NCBI GenBank assembly: GCA_014237975.1
Contig: JABACA010000022.1
Span: forward strand, 1 to 46,220
Length of the DNA: 46,220 bases
Origin: Mariniblastus sp.
GTDB lineage: Bacteria > Planctomycetota > Planctomycetia > Pirellulales > Pirellulaceae
Direction of reading: 5' to 3'
The position numbers were made by a program, and so were the translations under genes. Positions within the stretch are counted from its first letter, which is position 1. Every line of letters starts with the position of its first letter. This document shows positions 1 to 8,931 of this stretch, in pieces. The notes under the pieces were generated by a model. It saw nothing but the letters and a program-made list of their open reading frames with translations, had not been told where the DNA came from and searched no databases.

Positions 1-29
1 AACGAATGAGGGACAAGCATGATACAGGC

Positions 30-37
30 AAAAAAAA
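30..37 (-). terminator. U-tract ending rnpB
   Basis: Eight consecutive T residues on the minus strand directly follow the 3' strand of the P1 helix of RNase P RNA. P1 plus the U-tract could act as an intrinsic terminator. Inferred from position only. Confidence 0.5.
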
Positions 38-403
38 GAGTTGGCCGTAAGCCGGGTCTTGTAACTGGCTTGCACCAGTGACGATCATTTATCTAGGCGC
101 GCCATTGCTGACACGCTCAAGCAGCCTACCCGAAAGTCATAATGCGGCGGACCACCACTGCTTTCTGCTTGGCCTTGCTCCGAATGGGGTTTACCTAGCA
201 CTGCAAGTCACCTGGCAGCCTGGTAAGCTCTTACCTTACCGTTTCACCCTTACCACGCGACGCCTAAGCGCCCGTTCGGCGGTTTACTTTCTGTGGCACT
301 TTCCCTAGTCTTGCGACCGGTCGGTGTTACCGACCATTCTGTCCTGCAGAGCCCGGACTTTCCTCTCGTGGCGCGAACCACCAGCGATCGTCAAATCAAC
401 TTC
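38..403 (-). ncRNA. rnpB: RNase P RNA, bacterial type A
   Basis: Catalytic RNA subunit of RNase P, which removes the 5' leader from tRNA precursors. Reading the minus strand, the universal 5' core GAGGAAAGTCCGGGCTC lies at about 348-365. The block GGGTGAAACGGTAAGGTAAG and its GAGCTTACC partner lie at about 220-252. The 3' core AGACCCGGCTTA lies at about 48-60. The ends were set by the P1 pairing AGTTG (about 398-402) with CAACT (about 39-43), giving about 366 nt, normal for type A. A small P3-like hairpin (GTGG/CCAC) sits just before the 5' core. A TAGAAT hexamer (412-417 on the complement) could be the -10 box, but I see no good -35. Short reading frames across this stretch are not genes. 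The ends may be off by a few bases. Confidence 0.96.
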
Positions 404-515
404 GTAACAGAATTCTAGTATCCACGTTGCCCGATGAGATCCAGGAAATTGAATTATCCGCCGTAAACCGTTAAAGATTTTCCCCAGAGAATTCATCCTG
501 TCGGGAAGGCGCGGT

Positions 516-977
516 TTACTGATGGCCGAAAACAGACTCGACAAATTTGTCGAGCGGTGAATTGCTTTTCGGACGGACCGTAATTGTGTCGCCGGCGTGA
601 ATTGCGTAATTGCATTCTTGCATGACATGGTTCTGGCTCACGTCGTATTTGACAGGCAATCGCAACATTTCACCGTTGCCAGGAATCGTGCGAAAAATAT
701 TGACTTCCATGTTTCGAAAGTCTGCAATGGCACCGGACGATTCCAGGACCGTTTGAATGGTTGACTGGTCGCTCAGGTTCGTTGTCTCGACACGTGTTTG
801 GCCGAATTTCGGAGTGATTCTAACAGTACACTGGTTGGTTGGTTCCGCTTCCGTTAATGGAATTTCGTTGTTTCCAAAGGGACTCAGTGAAGCACAGCCG
901 GATTGGATACAGATCAAAATGCCAACCAATAATGCGGCGGAAACGGTACTCTTGGGATTCAAAAAAGATCTCATCAT
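516..977 (-). CDS. Small hypothetical lipoprotein
   Basis: Protein of 153 aa that I do not recognise. It begins with two methionines and a basic start (MMRS, K9), followed by a hydrophobic stretch at about 13-24 and a lipobox-like QSGC with Cys28, so it is probably exported and lipid-anchored. The mature part is about 125 aa and polar. It contains two stretches of alternating hydrophobic and polar residues and ends with GDTITVRPKSNSPLDKF, which resembles the last strand of small beta-grasp or SLBB-like export domains; I would not assign it to that family. It is monocistronic: rnpB lies downstream on the same strand, and the divergent SDR gene starts 278 bp away. No Shine-Dalgarno is obvious at either of the two adjacent ATGs. 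Confidence 0.7.
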   Translation of the reverse strand: MMRSFLNPKSTVSAALLVGILICIQSGCASLSPFGNNEIPLTEAEPTNQCTVRITPKFGQTRVETTNLSDQSTIQTVLESSGAIADFRNMEVNIFRTIPGNGEMLRLPVKYDVSQNHVMQECNYAIHAGDTITVRPKSNSPLDKFVESVFGHQ

Positions 978-1255
978 CGAACAGACTCATTTTCGCGAAT
1001 GTTATAATCTGGGCTCGACGCCCTGGTTTAGTCGTTAAACTTTCCCTAAACCCCCTGTTTGATATAATCGGCATCGGCAAAACATTTCTTCAGCTTTAAC
1101 TTTTTTACCGTGGCGCTCTGAATTCGAAGTTTTAAGGTGAATTTGCTGGCATATATTGCTGGCAAAAGTGGCTTACGAGGATTGGTGTTCGCCCGTGCCG
1201 TGACTAAGCTTTCAGCAACTGTCTCAATTTACTTCTTCGCAAAATCATTGATCCA

Positions 1256-2071
1256 ATGCCCAATTGCTGGAAAGACAAAACGATCGTTATCACTGGCGGC
1301 TCCCGTGGCTTGGGGTTGGCCATCGCGAAAGCGTTCGCCCAAAAATCAGCTTGCGTGGTACTGATTGGTCGCAACGACGATCGGCTTCAATTGGCTCAAC
1401 AGGAAATTCGAGAACTTTTCCATTCAGCGGCGGTCGAGATTTGTTCTTTTGACATTACTGACGAGCAAGCGTTTGATGCCAATTTTGATCGTCTGATTGA
1501 GCGTTTAAATGGAATCGATGTCTGGGTGAATTGTGCCGGTAAATCGATACGCTGTAACTTGCCCGATTCAAAAATTGCGGATTATCGGGACTTGATGGAG
1601 ATTAATTTTTTTGCCGCAGCCCGATGTGCACTGGCCGCCCTGCCCTACCTGCAGAAAACGTCTGGTCATTTGGTCAACATTGGATCTTTGGCTTCAAAAA
1701 CAGCTTGGCCACTGGTGGCGCCCTACTCCACCAGCAAGCATGCGCTGGCTGCATTAGCGGGGCAATTGAGGCTGGAAGGTCCCCAACAGGTTCACTATCT
1801 TCATGTGTGTACCGGCCCGATTGCCCGGGATGAAAGTGAAGATCGTTATCGCGAGCAATCGGTGGGTTTGGGTGAAATGGCAAAGCAGGCTGGTGCGGGA
1901 GCCCCGGTCGGAAAAATCGATCCGGCGGTTTTGGCGGCCAGGATTGTCCGGGCTTGTGAAAAGCGTTCCCCTGAATTGGTAATCCCGGGGCGTTCCAAAC
2001 TGCTTTTTGCGTTGTCCCAGTTGTCGCCCCGGTGCGGTGATTGGCTGCTTAGACGACTGTCACGAAAGTAA
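1256..2071 (+). CDS. Short-chain dehydrogenase/reductase (SDR)
   Basis: NAD(P)-dependent oxidoreductase of the classical SDR superfamily, 271 aa, cytoplasmic. The nucleotide-binding motif TGGSRGLG is at residues 13-20, NCAG at 92-95, and the catalytic set is Asn117, Ser144, Tyr157 and Lys161 (YSTSK). After the catalytic helix comes the family's Pro-Gly-type turn (TGPIARDE), then a substrate-loop region and a basic C-terminus ending RRLSRK. The substrate cannot be read from the sequence. 278 bp separate it from the divergent lipoprotein gene, and 161 bp lie before xylA on the same strand, so co-transcription with xylA is possible but not shown. Confidence 0.9.
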   Translation: MPNCWKDKTIVITGGSRGLGLAIAKAFAQKSACVVLIGRNDDRLQLAQQEIRELFHSAAVEICSFDITDEQAFDANFDRLIERLNGIDVWVNCAGKSIRCNLPDSKIADYRDLMEINFFAAARCALAALPYLQKTSGHLVNIGSLASKTAWPLVAPYSTSKHALAALAGQLRLEGPQQVHYLHVCTGPIARDESEDRYREQSVGLGEMAKQAGAGAPVGKIDPAVLAARIVRACEKRSPELVIPGRSKLLFALSQLSPRCGDWLLRRLSRK

Positions 2072-2232
2072 TCGGTCAGCGGTTGCCCCCAAGTCGAATC
2101 CAGTTCAAAATCAACGGCAGCTCAGTCTTGTTGACAGGCGTCATTCGTGGTTGCCGATTGGATGTTGATCGATTGAGTGTCGTCCATCGTGGAATCCTGT
2201 CCGATATTGATCACAAGCAAATCTGAAAACTC

Positions 2233-3543
2233 ATGAATGCATTTCCGGAAATTACAAAAATCGAGTACGAAGGTCCTGAAACGGATAATCCTCTTGCATT
2301 TCGCTGGTACAACCCCCACGAAATGATCGAAGGCAAGTCGATGCAGGATCATTTGCGGTTTAGCGTCGTCTACTGGCATACCTTTCGAGCAAATGGATCC
2401 GATCCATTTGGAATGCCAACCCTGCATCGTCCCTGGGACGATGGTACCGATTCAGTTGAAAACGCAAAAAATCGGGCCAGGGTTGCATTTGAATTTATGG
2501 AAAAACTGGGAGCTCCCTATTACGCTTTTCACGATCGGGATGTCGCGCCCGAGGGCGGCAGTTTTTCAGAAACCAACCGGAACCTGGATGCGGTTGTCGA
2601 CGTGTTGGCCGAGGAACAGGCGAGAACGGGCATCAAACTGCTGTGGGGTACGGCCAACCTGTTCAGTCATCCGCGGTTCATGCATGGAGCGGCCACCAGT
2701 CCCAACGCGGAGGTGTTTGCCTACGCAGCAGGCCAGGTCAAGAAGGCGATGGAAGTAACCAACCGCCTGGGCGGTGAAAATTATGTCTTCTGGGGAGGCC
2801 GGGAAGGTTACATGAACCTGTTCAATACCGACATCAAACGGGAGCTGGACCACCTCGGGCAATTCATGAACATGGCGGTCGATTTTGCCAAGCAGATCGG
2901 GTTTGAAGGGACATTTTTGATTGAACCAAAGCCCAAAGAGCCGACCAAACATCAGTACGACAGCGATGCGGCCGCCTGTATCAACTTCTTGAGAGCCTAC
3001 GGCTTGATGGATCATTTCAAATTGAACATTGAAACCAATCATGCGACGCTGGCGGGTCACACCATGATGCACGAGCTCGATTACGCCGGTGCCCAGGGAT
3101 GCCTCGGTTCCATCGATGCCAACAGGGGTGATCTCCTGCTGGGTTGGGATACCGACCAGTTCCCGACGAACATTTATCTGACCACCGAAGTCATGTTAAC
3201 TTTGCTGAAATACGGTGGCATTGCGCCGGGTGGTGTGAATTTTGATGCCAAGGTTAGACGCGAAAGCATTGATCCGGTTGACTTGTTTCATGCCCACATT
3301 GGCGGTATGGATGCCTTTGCCCGAGGACTGAGAATGGCAGCTGCTATCCGGGCAGACGGTGGATTGGATGAATTTCTTGGCCAGCGTTATTCCAATTGGG
3401 ATAGTGGGCTGGGGGCCGAGATCGAGTCCGGCAAGCACACCTATGAAACCCTGTTCGAAGTCATGTCTCAACAGGGTGATGCTACTGCCAACGCCAGCGG
3501 TCGCCAGGAATTCCTCGAAAATTATATCAATCGGTTTTTCTAG
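2233..3543 (+). CDS. xylA: Xylose isomerase
   Basis: Interconverts D-xylose and D-xylulose (and often glucose and fructose), using two divalent metals in a TIM barrel. At 436 aa it has the length of the class II enzymes. The catalytic His100 is in [10 protein letters not shown]; the VFWGGREGY motif is at about 185-193; the metal ligands begin with Glu231 in [21 protein letters not shown] is at 269-276; and the third metal segment is WDTDQFP at about 305-311. All family signatures are intact. No xylulokinase, xylose transporter or regulator lies nearby, so it works with genes elsewhere or on another sugar. It converges on arsS with only 23 bp between the stop codons. Confidence 0.97.
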   Translation: MNAFPEITKIEYEGPETDNPLAFRWYNPHEMIEGKSMQDHLRFSVVYWHTFRANGSDPFGMPTLHRPWDDGTDSVENAKNRARVAFEFMEKLGAPYYAFHDRDVAPEGGSFSETNRNLDAVVDVLAEEQARTGIKLLWGTANLFSHPRFMHGAATSPNAEVFAYAAGQVKKAMEVTNRLGGENYVFWGGREGYMNLFNTDIKRELDHLGQFMNMAVDFAKQIGFEGTFLIEPKPKEPTKHQYDSDAAACINFLRAYGLMDHFKLNIETNHATLAGHTMMHELDYAGAQGCLGSIDANRGDLLLGWDTDQFPTNIYLTTEVMLTLLKYGGIAPGGVNFDAKVRRESIDPVDLFHAHIGGMDAFARGLRMAAAIRADGGLDEFLGQRYSNWDSGLGAEIESGKHTYETLFEVMSQQGDATANASGRQEFLENYINRFF

Positions 3544-3566
3544 AGCATTTTTGTTCTAACAATGAT

Positions 3567-4646
3567 TCACTCAGCCGCCCGTGGCGTGTCGATGGCCCCC
3601 AGGCATCCGGATCCTGACGCGGCCGTGCAGCCAAAACAATGGCGGCCCGTCGCAATCGTCCGATGGCCAAGTTGGCCAATGTCAAACTCGTTAATATGCT
3701 TGGGTGCCGGGCCCACTGTAGGCAATTCCAGCATTTGATTGAAATCGCAGTCAAACAAATTTCCATCCCATCCGACAGACAACATCTTGGTGCACATCAC
3801 GCCGGCTGCTGCTGCTGGATTAAACGCGTCAATCAACTTTTGCATATAAGTTTGGTAGTTGCCTTGGTCGACCAGGTCTTCGAGGTGTCGGCTGATGGGC
3901 ATGTTGGTGATCGTAAAAAGACGATTGAATTCAATGCCGTAGTGTTCCAATAAATGGTGGCGATACGTATTTTCCAGATTCGTCTGATCCGGCGGAAGTG
4001 ATGTTCCTGTCGGGTTGTAGACCAGTGTCAGCATCAAACCGGAATCGCATCGGCCATAACCGAGGGAATTAAGCTTCTGTAACGCCTGGATTGATTCGTG
4101 AAAACTTCCGTCACCCCGTTGGGCATCCGCATTTTCCTGCATGTAGCAAGGTAGGGATGCTACGATTTCGACCTGGTTGGCGGCCAGGAATTCAGGCAGG
4201 TCGGTAAATCCGTTGGCCAACAGGATCGTCAGGTTGCAACGATCAATCACATGGCAACCCTGTTGCTTCGCCTCCCTGACGAAGTACTTAAAGTCGGGAT
4301 TCATTTCAGGTGCCCCACCTGTCAAATCCAAGGTGGGAATTTCCGCAACTTTAATCGCTTCAAGGCAGGCATCGATCGTTTGACGCTCCATGATTTCGCG
4401 ACGATCTGGGCCCGCATCGACATGGCAATGGCGACATGTCATGTTACAGAGTTTGCCAACGTTGACCTGTAAAATATCAATACCATTGGCAGCTAGTGGT
4501 TGGCAATGACCATCTTGAAGAGCCAATTCAAAGCTGGGGAAAAGACTACCCGATTCCAGGATTTCCCGTTGCCGCCGGGCATTGGCCAGCTCGGCTCCGC
4601 GGCGCTGCAGTGATAGGACAGGGAGTTTTTTCAAGTTTACATCCAA
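3567..4646 (-). CDS. arsS: Arsenosugar biosynthesis radical SAM protein ArsS-like
   Basis: Radical S-adenosylmethionine enzyme, 359 aa, of the family linked to arsenosugar synthesis, where it is proposed to join a deoxyadenosyl group to dimethylated arsenic. The [4Fe-4S] motif is Cys67-x3-Cys71-x2-Cys74 (CNMTCRHC), followed by HVDAGP and LTGGAPEMNP, both typical of this family. A second Cys-rich segment near the C-terminus (CFGCTAASGSGCLGA) matches the family's C-terminal domain. The start is read as TTG at 4646, 16 bp after the arsM stop. An ATG a few bases downstream is out of frame and no good ribosome site is visible, so the start is uncertain. It forms an operon with arsM, which strongly supports the function. 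Confidence 0.9.
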   Translation of the reverse strand: MDVNLKKLPVLSLQRRGAELANARRQREILESGSLFPSFELALQDGHCQPLAANGIDILQVNVGKLCNMTCRHCHVDAGPDRREIMERQTIDACLEAIKVAEIPTLDLTGGAPEMNPDFKYFVREAKQQGCHVIDRCNLTILLANGFTDLPEFLAANQVEIVASLPCYMQENADAQRGDGSFHESIQALQKLNSLGYGRCDSGLMLTLVYNPTGTSLPPDQTNLENTYRHHLLEHYGIEFNRLFTITNMPISRHLEDLVDQGNYQTYMQKLIDAFNPAAAAGVMCTKMLSVGWDGNLFDCDFNQMLELPTVGPAPKHINEFDIGQLGHRTIATGRHCFGCTAASGSGCLGAIDTPRAAE

Positions 4647-4662
4647 AAATTCTGGTCAGGTC

Positions 4663-5844
4663 TCAACAACAGCCGCTGCTGTCACCGCCGCAGCAGTCCC
4701 CCGGCGATAGTTGAGTCAATTTAAGCTGCTGGTCTTTCATTTCACGGGGACTTCGGCGGCGATTTTGGGAACAATCGAACAATTGAGTCTGCTCTTCAGC
4801 GACCGGATGACGCGGCTCGAGCAGGTAAAAATGTTGGCAGATCCCCTGCTCGGACAACATCTGGAACGTTTTTTCACAAACGGCCATCGGAATTCCCCGA
4901 GGATAGGTTGCGCCATCATCATCGACCACCTGAGCGAACGGACCACGGTAGATAACGGCCTGGTTTTTTTCCAGGCAAATGTCTGAAAAGGGTTTAAATG
5001 CAAGGATCGTGACGGACCGGAATTCAATCCCATTCACCGTTTGCCAAGGCTCTGCCTGACGCTTGTCAATTTGTACTCCTTGAAACCCGACCTGGCAGAA
5101 CTGCTGGGCGAAAAGATCTTCACGCCAGGCACCCGAGATGCATCCCGACCAGAGTTCCGGATTGTTCTGCATCTCGAGCGGGACGTCCTCGTCGCAAACA
5201 ATGTCGCTAATGGCAGCCCGTCCACCCGGTTTAAGTACACGAAAGATCTCCTGGAACAACTGTTCACGGTCCGACGAACGGACGAGATTCAAGACGCAGT
5301 TGGAGACCACGCAATCGACACTGTTATCCGGTATCATCGGCCGCTTGGACCTGAGTTCATCCTGTAAGGCCAGAATGTCGATGGCATATTCGGCACCGCT
5401 TGAATCCAGCTTGGCCACTTCCTGAGACAATACCTCCAGATCGATTGCCAAATCCTGTATGCGACCACACAGGAATTCAATATTGCTGTAACCGATTTTT
5501 TCCCCGACGGCTGCTCGATGTTTTCGGGACAGTTTCAGCATGTCTTGGTTGACATCAACCCCGATGACCTTTCCGGTTTCACCGACCAATTGGGAAATTA
5601 TGAAGCACAACTTTCCGCCACCGGCACCCAAATCGACCACGGTGTCACCCGGCCGGACATAAGGCGACGGGTCCCCACAGCCGTAGTCCCGCTCGATCAC
5701 CTCCTGGGGGATGACTTGCAGGTGACGAGTGTCGTATACGACCGGACAGCAAAGAGCTGGCTCCGTTGCCCGGGAGGCAGCAGAATATCGTTCACGAACA
5801 CATTCGTCAGTTGGATGGTCAAGGTCTTCCGTTTTCGAACTCAT
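4663..5844 (-). CDS. arsM: Arsenite S-adenosylmethionine methyltransferase ArsM-like
   Basis: Class I SAM-dependent methyltransferase of the arsenic methyltransferase family, 393 aa, which methylates arsenite stepwise and probably feeds ArsS. SAM motif I is DLGAGGG at 71-77. The three arsenic-binding cysteines expected of the family are present: Cys56 (RDYGCGDP), Cys183 (SNCVLNL) and Cys235 (WSGCISGA). A further vicinal pair, Cys32-Cys33, is near the N-terminus. The C-terminus extends about 100 residues past the methyltransferase core and ends in a Cys cluster (DCCGGDSSGCC), which could hand arsenic on or buffer it. It is the first gene of a two-gene minus-strand operon with arsS. No arsR-type repressor or operator was recognised upstream. 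Confidence 0.92.
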   Translation of the reverse strand: MSSKTEDLDHPTDECVRERYSAASRATEPALCCPVVYDTRHLQVIPQEVIERDYGCGDPSPYVRPGDTVVDLGAGGGKLCFIISQLVGETGKVIGVDVNQDMLKLSRKHRAAVGEKIGYSNIEFLCGRIQDLAIDLEVLSQEVAKLDSSGAEYAIDILALQDELRSKRPMIPDNSVDCVVSNCVLNLVRSSDREQLFQEIFRVLKPGGRAAISDIVCDEDVPLEMQNNPELWSGCISGAWREDLFAQQFCQVGFQGVQIDKRQAEPWQTVNGIEFRSVTILAFKPFSDICLEKNQAVIYRGPFAQVVDDDGATYPRGIPMAVCEKTFQMLSEQGICQHFYLLEPRHPVAEEQTQLFDCSQNRRRSPREMKDQQLKLTQLSPGDCCGGDSSGCC

Positions 5845-6043
5845 TCCACAGGTACTCGTTTGGGGCTGTAATTTGAATTGGCGTAACGCCTGATCACCAA
5901 GCAGGCTGCCGGTTTATTATCTCGGAATTCGACGGGAGGTAAACGAGGTGCGTCGTCTAAACCAATCGGGCTGTTTTTGAAGGATTTTATCGAAGCTGGG
6001 CTCTAATCCTGTATTTTTCAAATGGACGTGCGAGGTCGACGCG

Positions 6044-7312
6044 TCAGTTGCCCAACAAATCCATCCAGCGCCACGTCATCAAATGGATGATACAGGCTAC
6101 GAACAAGAGACTATTGCACGTCTTTAGCGAGTATTGTCCTACACGGATTTTCAGAGGCCATAAGATGACAAGCAACGCGATCCAAGCCGAAATAATGATG
6201 GCCGATTGCCAGCCAAGGAACAGGCCGCACAACACCATGCCATAGTAAAAGGAACTGGGTACACGCTTGGGCAGCGCGCTATCCGCCAGCAGGCTGGTTG
6301 GCGGTTGATCATCCATTGGCAACGAATCGACGGCCGAGGGCTGATGATGGGATTGGCTCAATGTTGGTTGCGGGACTGGTTGGACGGCCGACTGTTCCTG
6401 GTTCTTCTGTTCCACCTCGGTTTCTACATCGTCTGATTCAACTACCTCGCGGTCAAAGCGTCCCACGGCTCGGTTGAGACGACCGCTCAACAGACGGTTC
6501 AACAATTTTCCACAGATTCCGCCGGCCAGCATTCCGATGGAAACGGTAAATATTAAATTCAAACTACCCCAATCCATGGGCCAGCGACTTACCATGGGCC
6601 ACTTGTAATCGAATAGAAACATCACTGGGGCCACCAGCGAACAACCTAGACCGACGAAAATGCCTGTCATCAAAATGGACCTGGGAATCGAAAATCGCTC
6701 CAGATCGATCAAGGCAAACGTATACAAAAACAGTAACAGGCAGAGTTGCCCAGCCACGATCTGGATCAAATCCCATTTCGGGTCAAACAGGACCCGCACA
6801 AATCCTGTGCCCTCATTGGGCGGACGGATCGGCAGTGTTATCCCTCCACTGGCCAATGTGGCCAGTGCCACCAACAGGAATACGGAACCCAGCACCACTT
6901 CAACGATCAGGTATCGCGGGGAAATGGGAGATTGACACGAGCTGCATTGCCCCTGGTTGCGTAGCCAGCCGATAATTGGAAAGTTGTCACGAAAACCCAG
7001 GCGACGGTTGCAATGAGGACAGCTGCTATGTCCCAGGATGCTGCGGCCGCGGGGGACTCGCCAGGCGACGACGTTCAGGAAACTGGCAAAACAGCTGCCC
7101 AGTAAAAAGAAATAGCCGCCCGCAATCAGGCTCAACGAGTAACGTTGTAAACTTTCAATCCACCGCAAATAATTGCTCATCGAAGCGGGAGGATTGGGCA
7201 TCAATTGGACCCACAAAGAAGTGGCCAATGGCAAGACGATCAGTAGCAGTATCGCCAAGGTCGCAATCAGCCAGGCGGCATGCTTTAAAGCCCTCCAATG
7301 TGACTGTCCCAT
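6044..7312 (-). CDS. Prepilin peptidase (A24)-like membrane protein lacking GxGD
   Basis: Polytopic inner-membrane protein, 422 aa, homologous to type IV prepilin leader peptidases/N-methyltransferases. The N-terminal cytoplasmic domain is well preserved: ASFLNVVAWRVPRGRS at about 76-91, CPHC at 98-101 and CSSC at 123-126. The first catalytic aspartate is kept (Asp203 in LIDLERFSIP). The second, in the GxGD motif that should precede the LGWQ turn at 366-369, is missing: the equivalent place reads PSSFYYG. A hydrophilic Gln/Ser/Pro-rich insert of about 65 residues (about 285-350) sits just before it. There is an extra N-terminal hydrophobic segment at about 11-35. It may be an inactive paralog, a methyltransferase-only form, or use another residue. 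No pilin or secretion genes are adjacent. Confidence 0.85.
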   Translation of the reverse strand: MGQSHWRALKHAAWLIATLAILLLIVLPLATSLWVQLMPNPPASMSNYLRWIESLQRYSLSLIAGGYFFLLGSCFASFLNVVAWRVPRGRSILGHSSCPHCNRRLGFRDNFPIIGWLRNQGQCSSCQSPISPRYLIVEVVLGSVFLLVALATLASGGITLPIRPPNEGTGFVRVLFDPKWDLIQIVAGQLCLLLFLYTFALIDLERFSIPRSILMTGIFVGLGCSLVAPVMFLFDYKWPMVSRWPMDWGSLNLIFTVSIGMLAGGICGKLLNRLLSGRLNRAVGRFDREVVESDDVETEVEQKNQEQSAVQPVPQPTLSQSHHQPSAVDSLPMDDQPPTSLLADSALPKRVPSSFYYGMVLCGLFLGWQSAIIISAWIALLVILWPLKIRVGQYSLKTCNSLLFVACIIHLMTWRWMDLLGN

Positions 7313-7379
7313 ATGGCGGTCCGATGGTTGTCGATTAAGGCGAATGTAAAGTCAACGTTGGGAGTGACGGGCTGTGACA

Positions 7380-7628
7380 TTACTGGCAATCAATCGACTT
7401 GTGACTCCCGTCGCAAAACGGCGGCGTTGTGGTCTGTTTGCACTGGCAGAGATGCCGCGTTTCATCAACTTCCACTTCAAACAGCATTGGGCGAAATTCC
7501 GTATCGCCGTGTTTGCCATCACAAAAAGGTTGGTTGCCAGACAGGCCACACGTGCAATACGCATATTTTTTTCCACTTTTCAAATCAACCTGCTTTGGAC
7601 AAGTTGCAGCAATTGTTGGTTTTTCCAT
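7380..7628 (-). CDS. Double CDGSH iron-sulfur protein
   Basis: Small protein of 82 aa with two tandem CDGSH (mitoNEET-type) motifs, each expected to bind a [2Fe-2S] cluster through three Cys and one His. Motif 1 is CTCGLSGNQPFCDGKH (Cys25, Cys27, Cys36, His40). Motif 2 is CQCKQTTTPPFCDGSH (Cys61, Cys63, Cys72, His76). This two-motif arrangement is that of the bacterial class related to human CISD3. I chose the ATG at 7628 (MEKPT); a TTG at 7640 would add four residues. It is soluble, with no signal peptide, and its likely role is electron transfer or cluster/redox sensing. It stands alone: the prepilin peptidase-like gene starts 67 bp downstream, and the 290 bp upstream hold no convincing gene. 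Confidence 0.93.
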   Translation of the reverse strand: MEKPTIAATCPKQVDLKSGKKYAYCTCGLSGNQPFCDGKHGDTEFRPMLFEVEVDETRHLCQCKQTTTPPFCDGSHKSIDCQ

Positions 7629-7921
7629 TTCGAGCGCCAAACGATTAATCGGTTGTTAAAAGGAGATACTCTTGACGAGCGACTGTAGGCATTTTACACG
7701 CAATTCACTCGGTGTGGCCAGTATGGTCTGATCGCATTCAGTCAGGTGAGCTGGTTGAGTGATGAGATGGCTGACGCGGAGTCGCCGTTCTGGTTGTCCT
7801 GAAAGTCAACTTTTCAGCAGCCGTTTGTCTGGAAACGGGTCCGTTGTTCACTGATTCCGCTCCGATTACTGCAACGGGAAAACGTCGTTGGCGAATCTTG
7901 ACGGCAGTCAGGGCCACCCAA

Positions 7922-8929
7922 TCAGGAATTGGGTAGCAATCCGACAACATCGGTAATGTCGATAAGACCAACCGGACGCGCCTGGGCATCGACCACCGGT
8001 AATTCGCTCAAATTCCTGCAGGCCAGTGTCTCTACCGCCACTGCGGTATGACTTCCAAGTGTGACGGTAAAAGGATTTCGTGTCATGACCTCACGAATCG
8101 GAGCGTCGAATAACTTGTCCTGCTGTCGCTCCAGCATCCGGGCCAGGTCACTATCGGTGAATAAACCGGTCAAGTGATCCTCATGATTGACCACCAGGAC
8201 GATTCCTACCCGCCGGTCCTTTCCATGATAGCGAATATAAATATCACGCACCGTTTCCGACTCATCGGCAACACGACAATTGGCCAACGGCTTCATGATC
8301 TCTTCAACCAGTGACAGTTTCCGACCCAGGCTTCCGCCAGGATGGTATTTCGCAAAGTCCATCGCTTGAAATTGGCGTTGTTCGGAAACCACCAGTGCCA
8401 GCGCATCACCGACTGCCAACATGACCGTCGTCGAAGTGGAAGGCGCCAATTGCAAATGACCCGTTTCGGAAGTCTTTCCATAATGCAGTACGACCTGCGA
8501 ATGTTTTGCGAGTGTTGAATTGGGGTCGGCTGTAATGGAAATGATGGGCACGCCGAACTGGTTGATGCGAGGGAGGATTTGGGTCAGTTCATTGGTTTCA
8601 CCACTGTTTGAGAGTGCCAACACGACGTCGTGGGTTCCGATTCTACCCAAGTCACCATGGAACGCTTCACTCGGGTTAAGAAAGTGGCTGACGGTTCCGG
8701 TCGATGCCAGGGAGGCTGATATTTTTTGACCTATCCAGCCAGCTTTGCCGACACCACATACGATTACGGCACCCTGGCATTCACCAATCAGTTCCACTGC
8801 ATCAACGAAACTGAGGGGGAAGTTGGCTGCCAGGCATTCGAGGGCTTGGGCTTCGTCCAATACAATATCTCGCGCCTGTCGCATCAGGTCGAACGGTTTT
8901 GGATCTGTGTTTGTTCGGATTGCTTCCAT
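7922..8929 (-). CDS. kdsD: Arabinose-5-phosphate isomerase (KdsD/KpsF/GutQ family)
   Basis: Converts D-ribulose 5-phosphate to D-arabinose 5-phosphate, the first step to Kdo in LPS or capsule. It is 335 aa with the standard architecture: an N-terminal SIS sugar-isomerase domain (about 40-180) and two CBS domains (about 210-335). Family motifs include GVGKAGWIGQKISASLASTG, SEAFHGDLGRI, LSNSGETNEL and the FAKYHPGGSLGRKL linker. It starts 2 bp after the stop of the ABC exporter gene (TAGCCATG), so the two are surely co-transcribed. This ties the exporter to Kdo-containing surface glycolipid. It is the last gene of the minus-strand glycan block. No other kds gene is in the window. Confidence 0.94.
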   Translation of the reverse strand: MEAIRTNTDPKPFDLMRQARDIVLDEAQALECLAANFPLSFVDAVELIGECQGAVIVCGVGKAGWIGQKISASLASTGTVSHFLNPSEAFHGDLGRIGTHDVVLALSNSGETNELTQILPRINQFGVPIISITADPNSTLAKHSQVVLHYGKTSETGHLQLAPSTSTTVMLAVGDALALVVSEQRQFQAMDFAKYHPGGSLGRKLSLVEEIMKPLANCRVADESETVRDIYIRYHGKDRRVGIVLVVNHEDHLTGLFTDSDLARMLERQQDKLFDAPIREVMTRNPFTVTLGSHTAVAVETLACRNLSELPVVDAQARPVGLIDITDVVGLLPNS

Positions 8930-8931
8930 GG

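Noticed and set aside
78-308. 76-aa open frame on plus
   Set aside because: Lies entirely inside the RNase P RNA; not a gene.
2566-3072. 168-aa frame antisense to xylA
   Set aside because: Shadow of a well-conserved gene in the opposite frame; no family motif.
7738-7989. 83-aa frame upstream of the CDGSH gene
   Set aside because: Overlaps kdsD, no ribosome site, composition unlike a protein.
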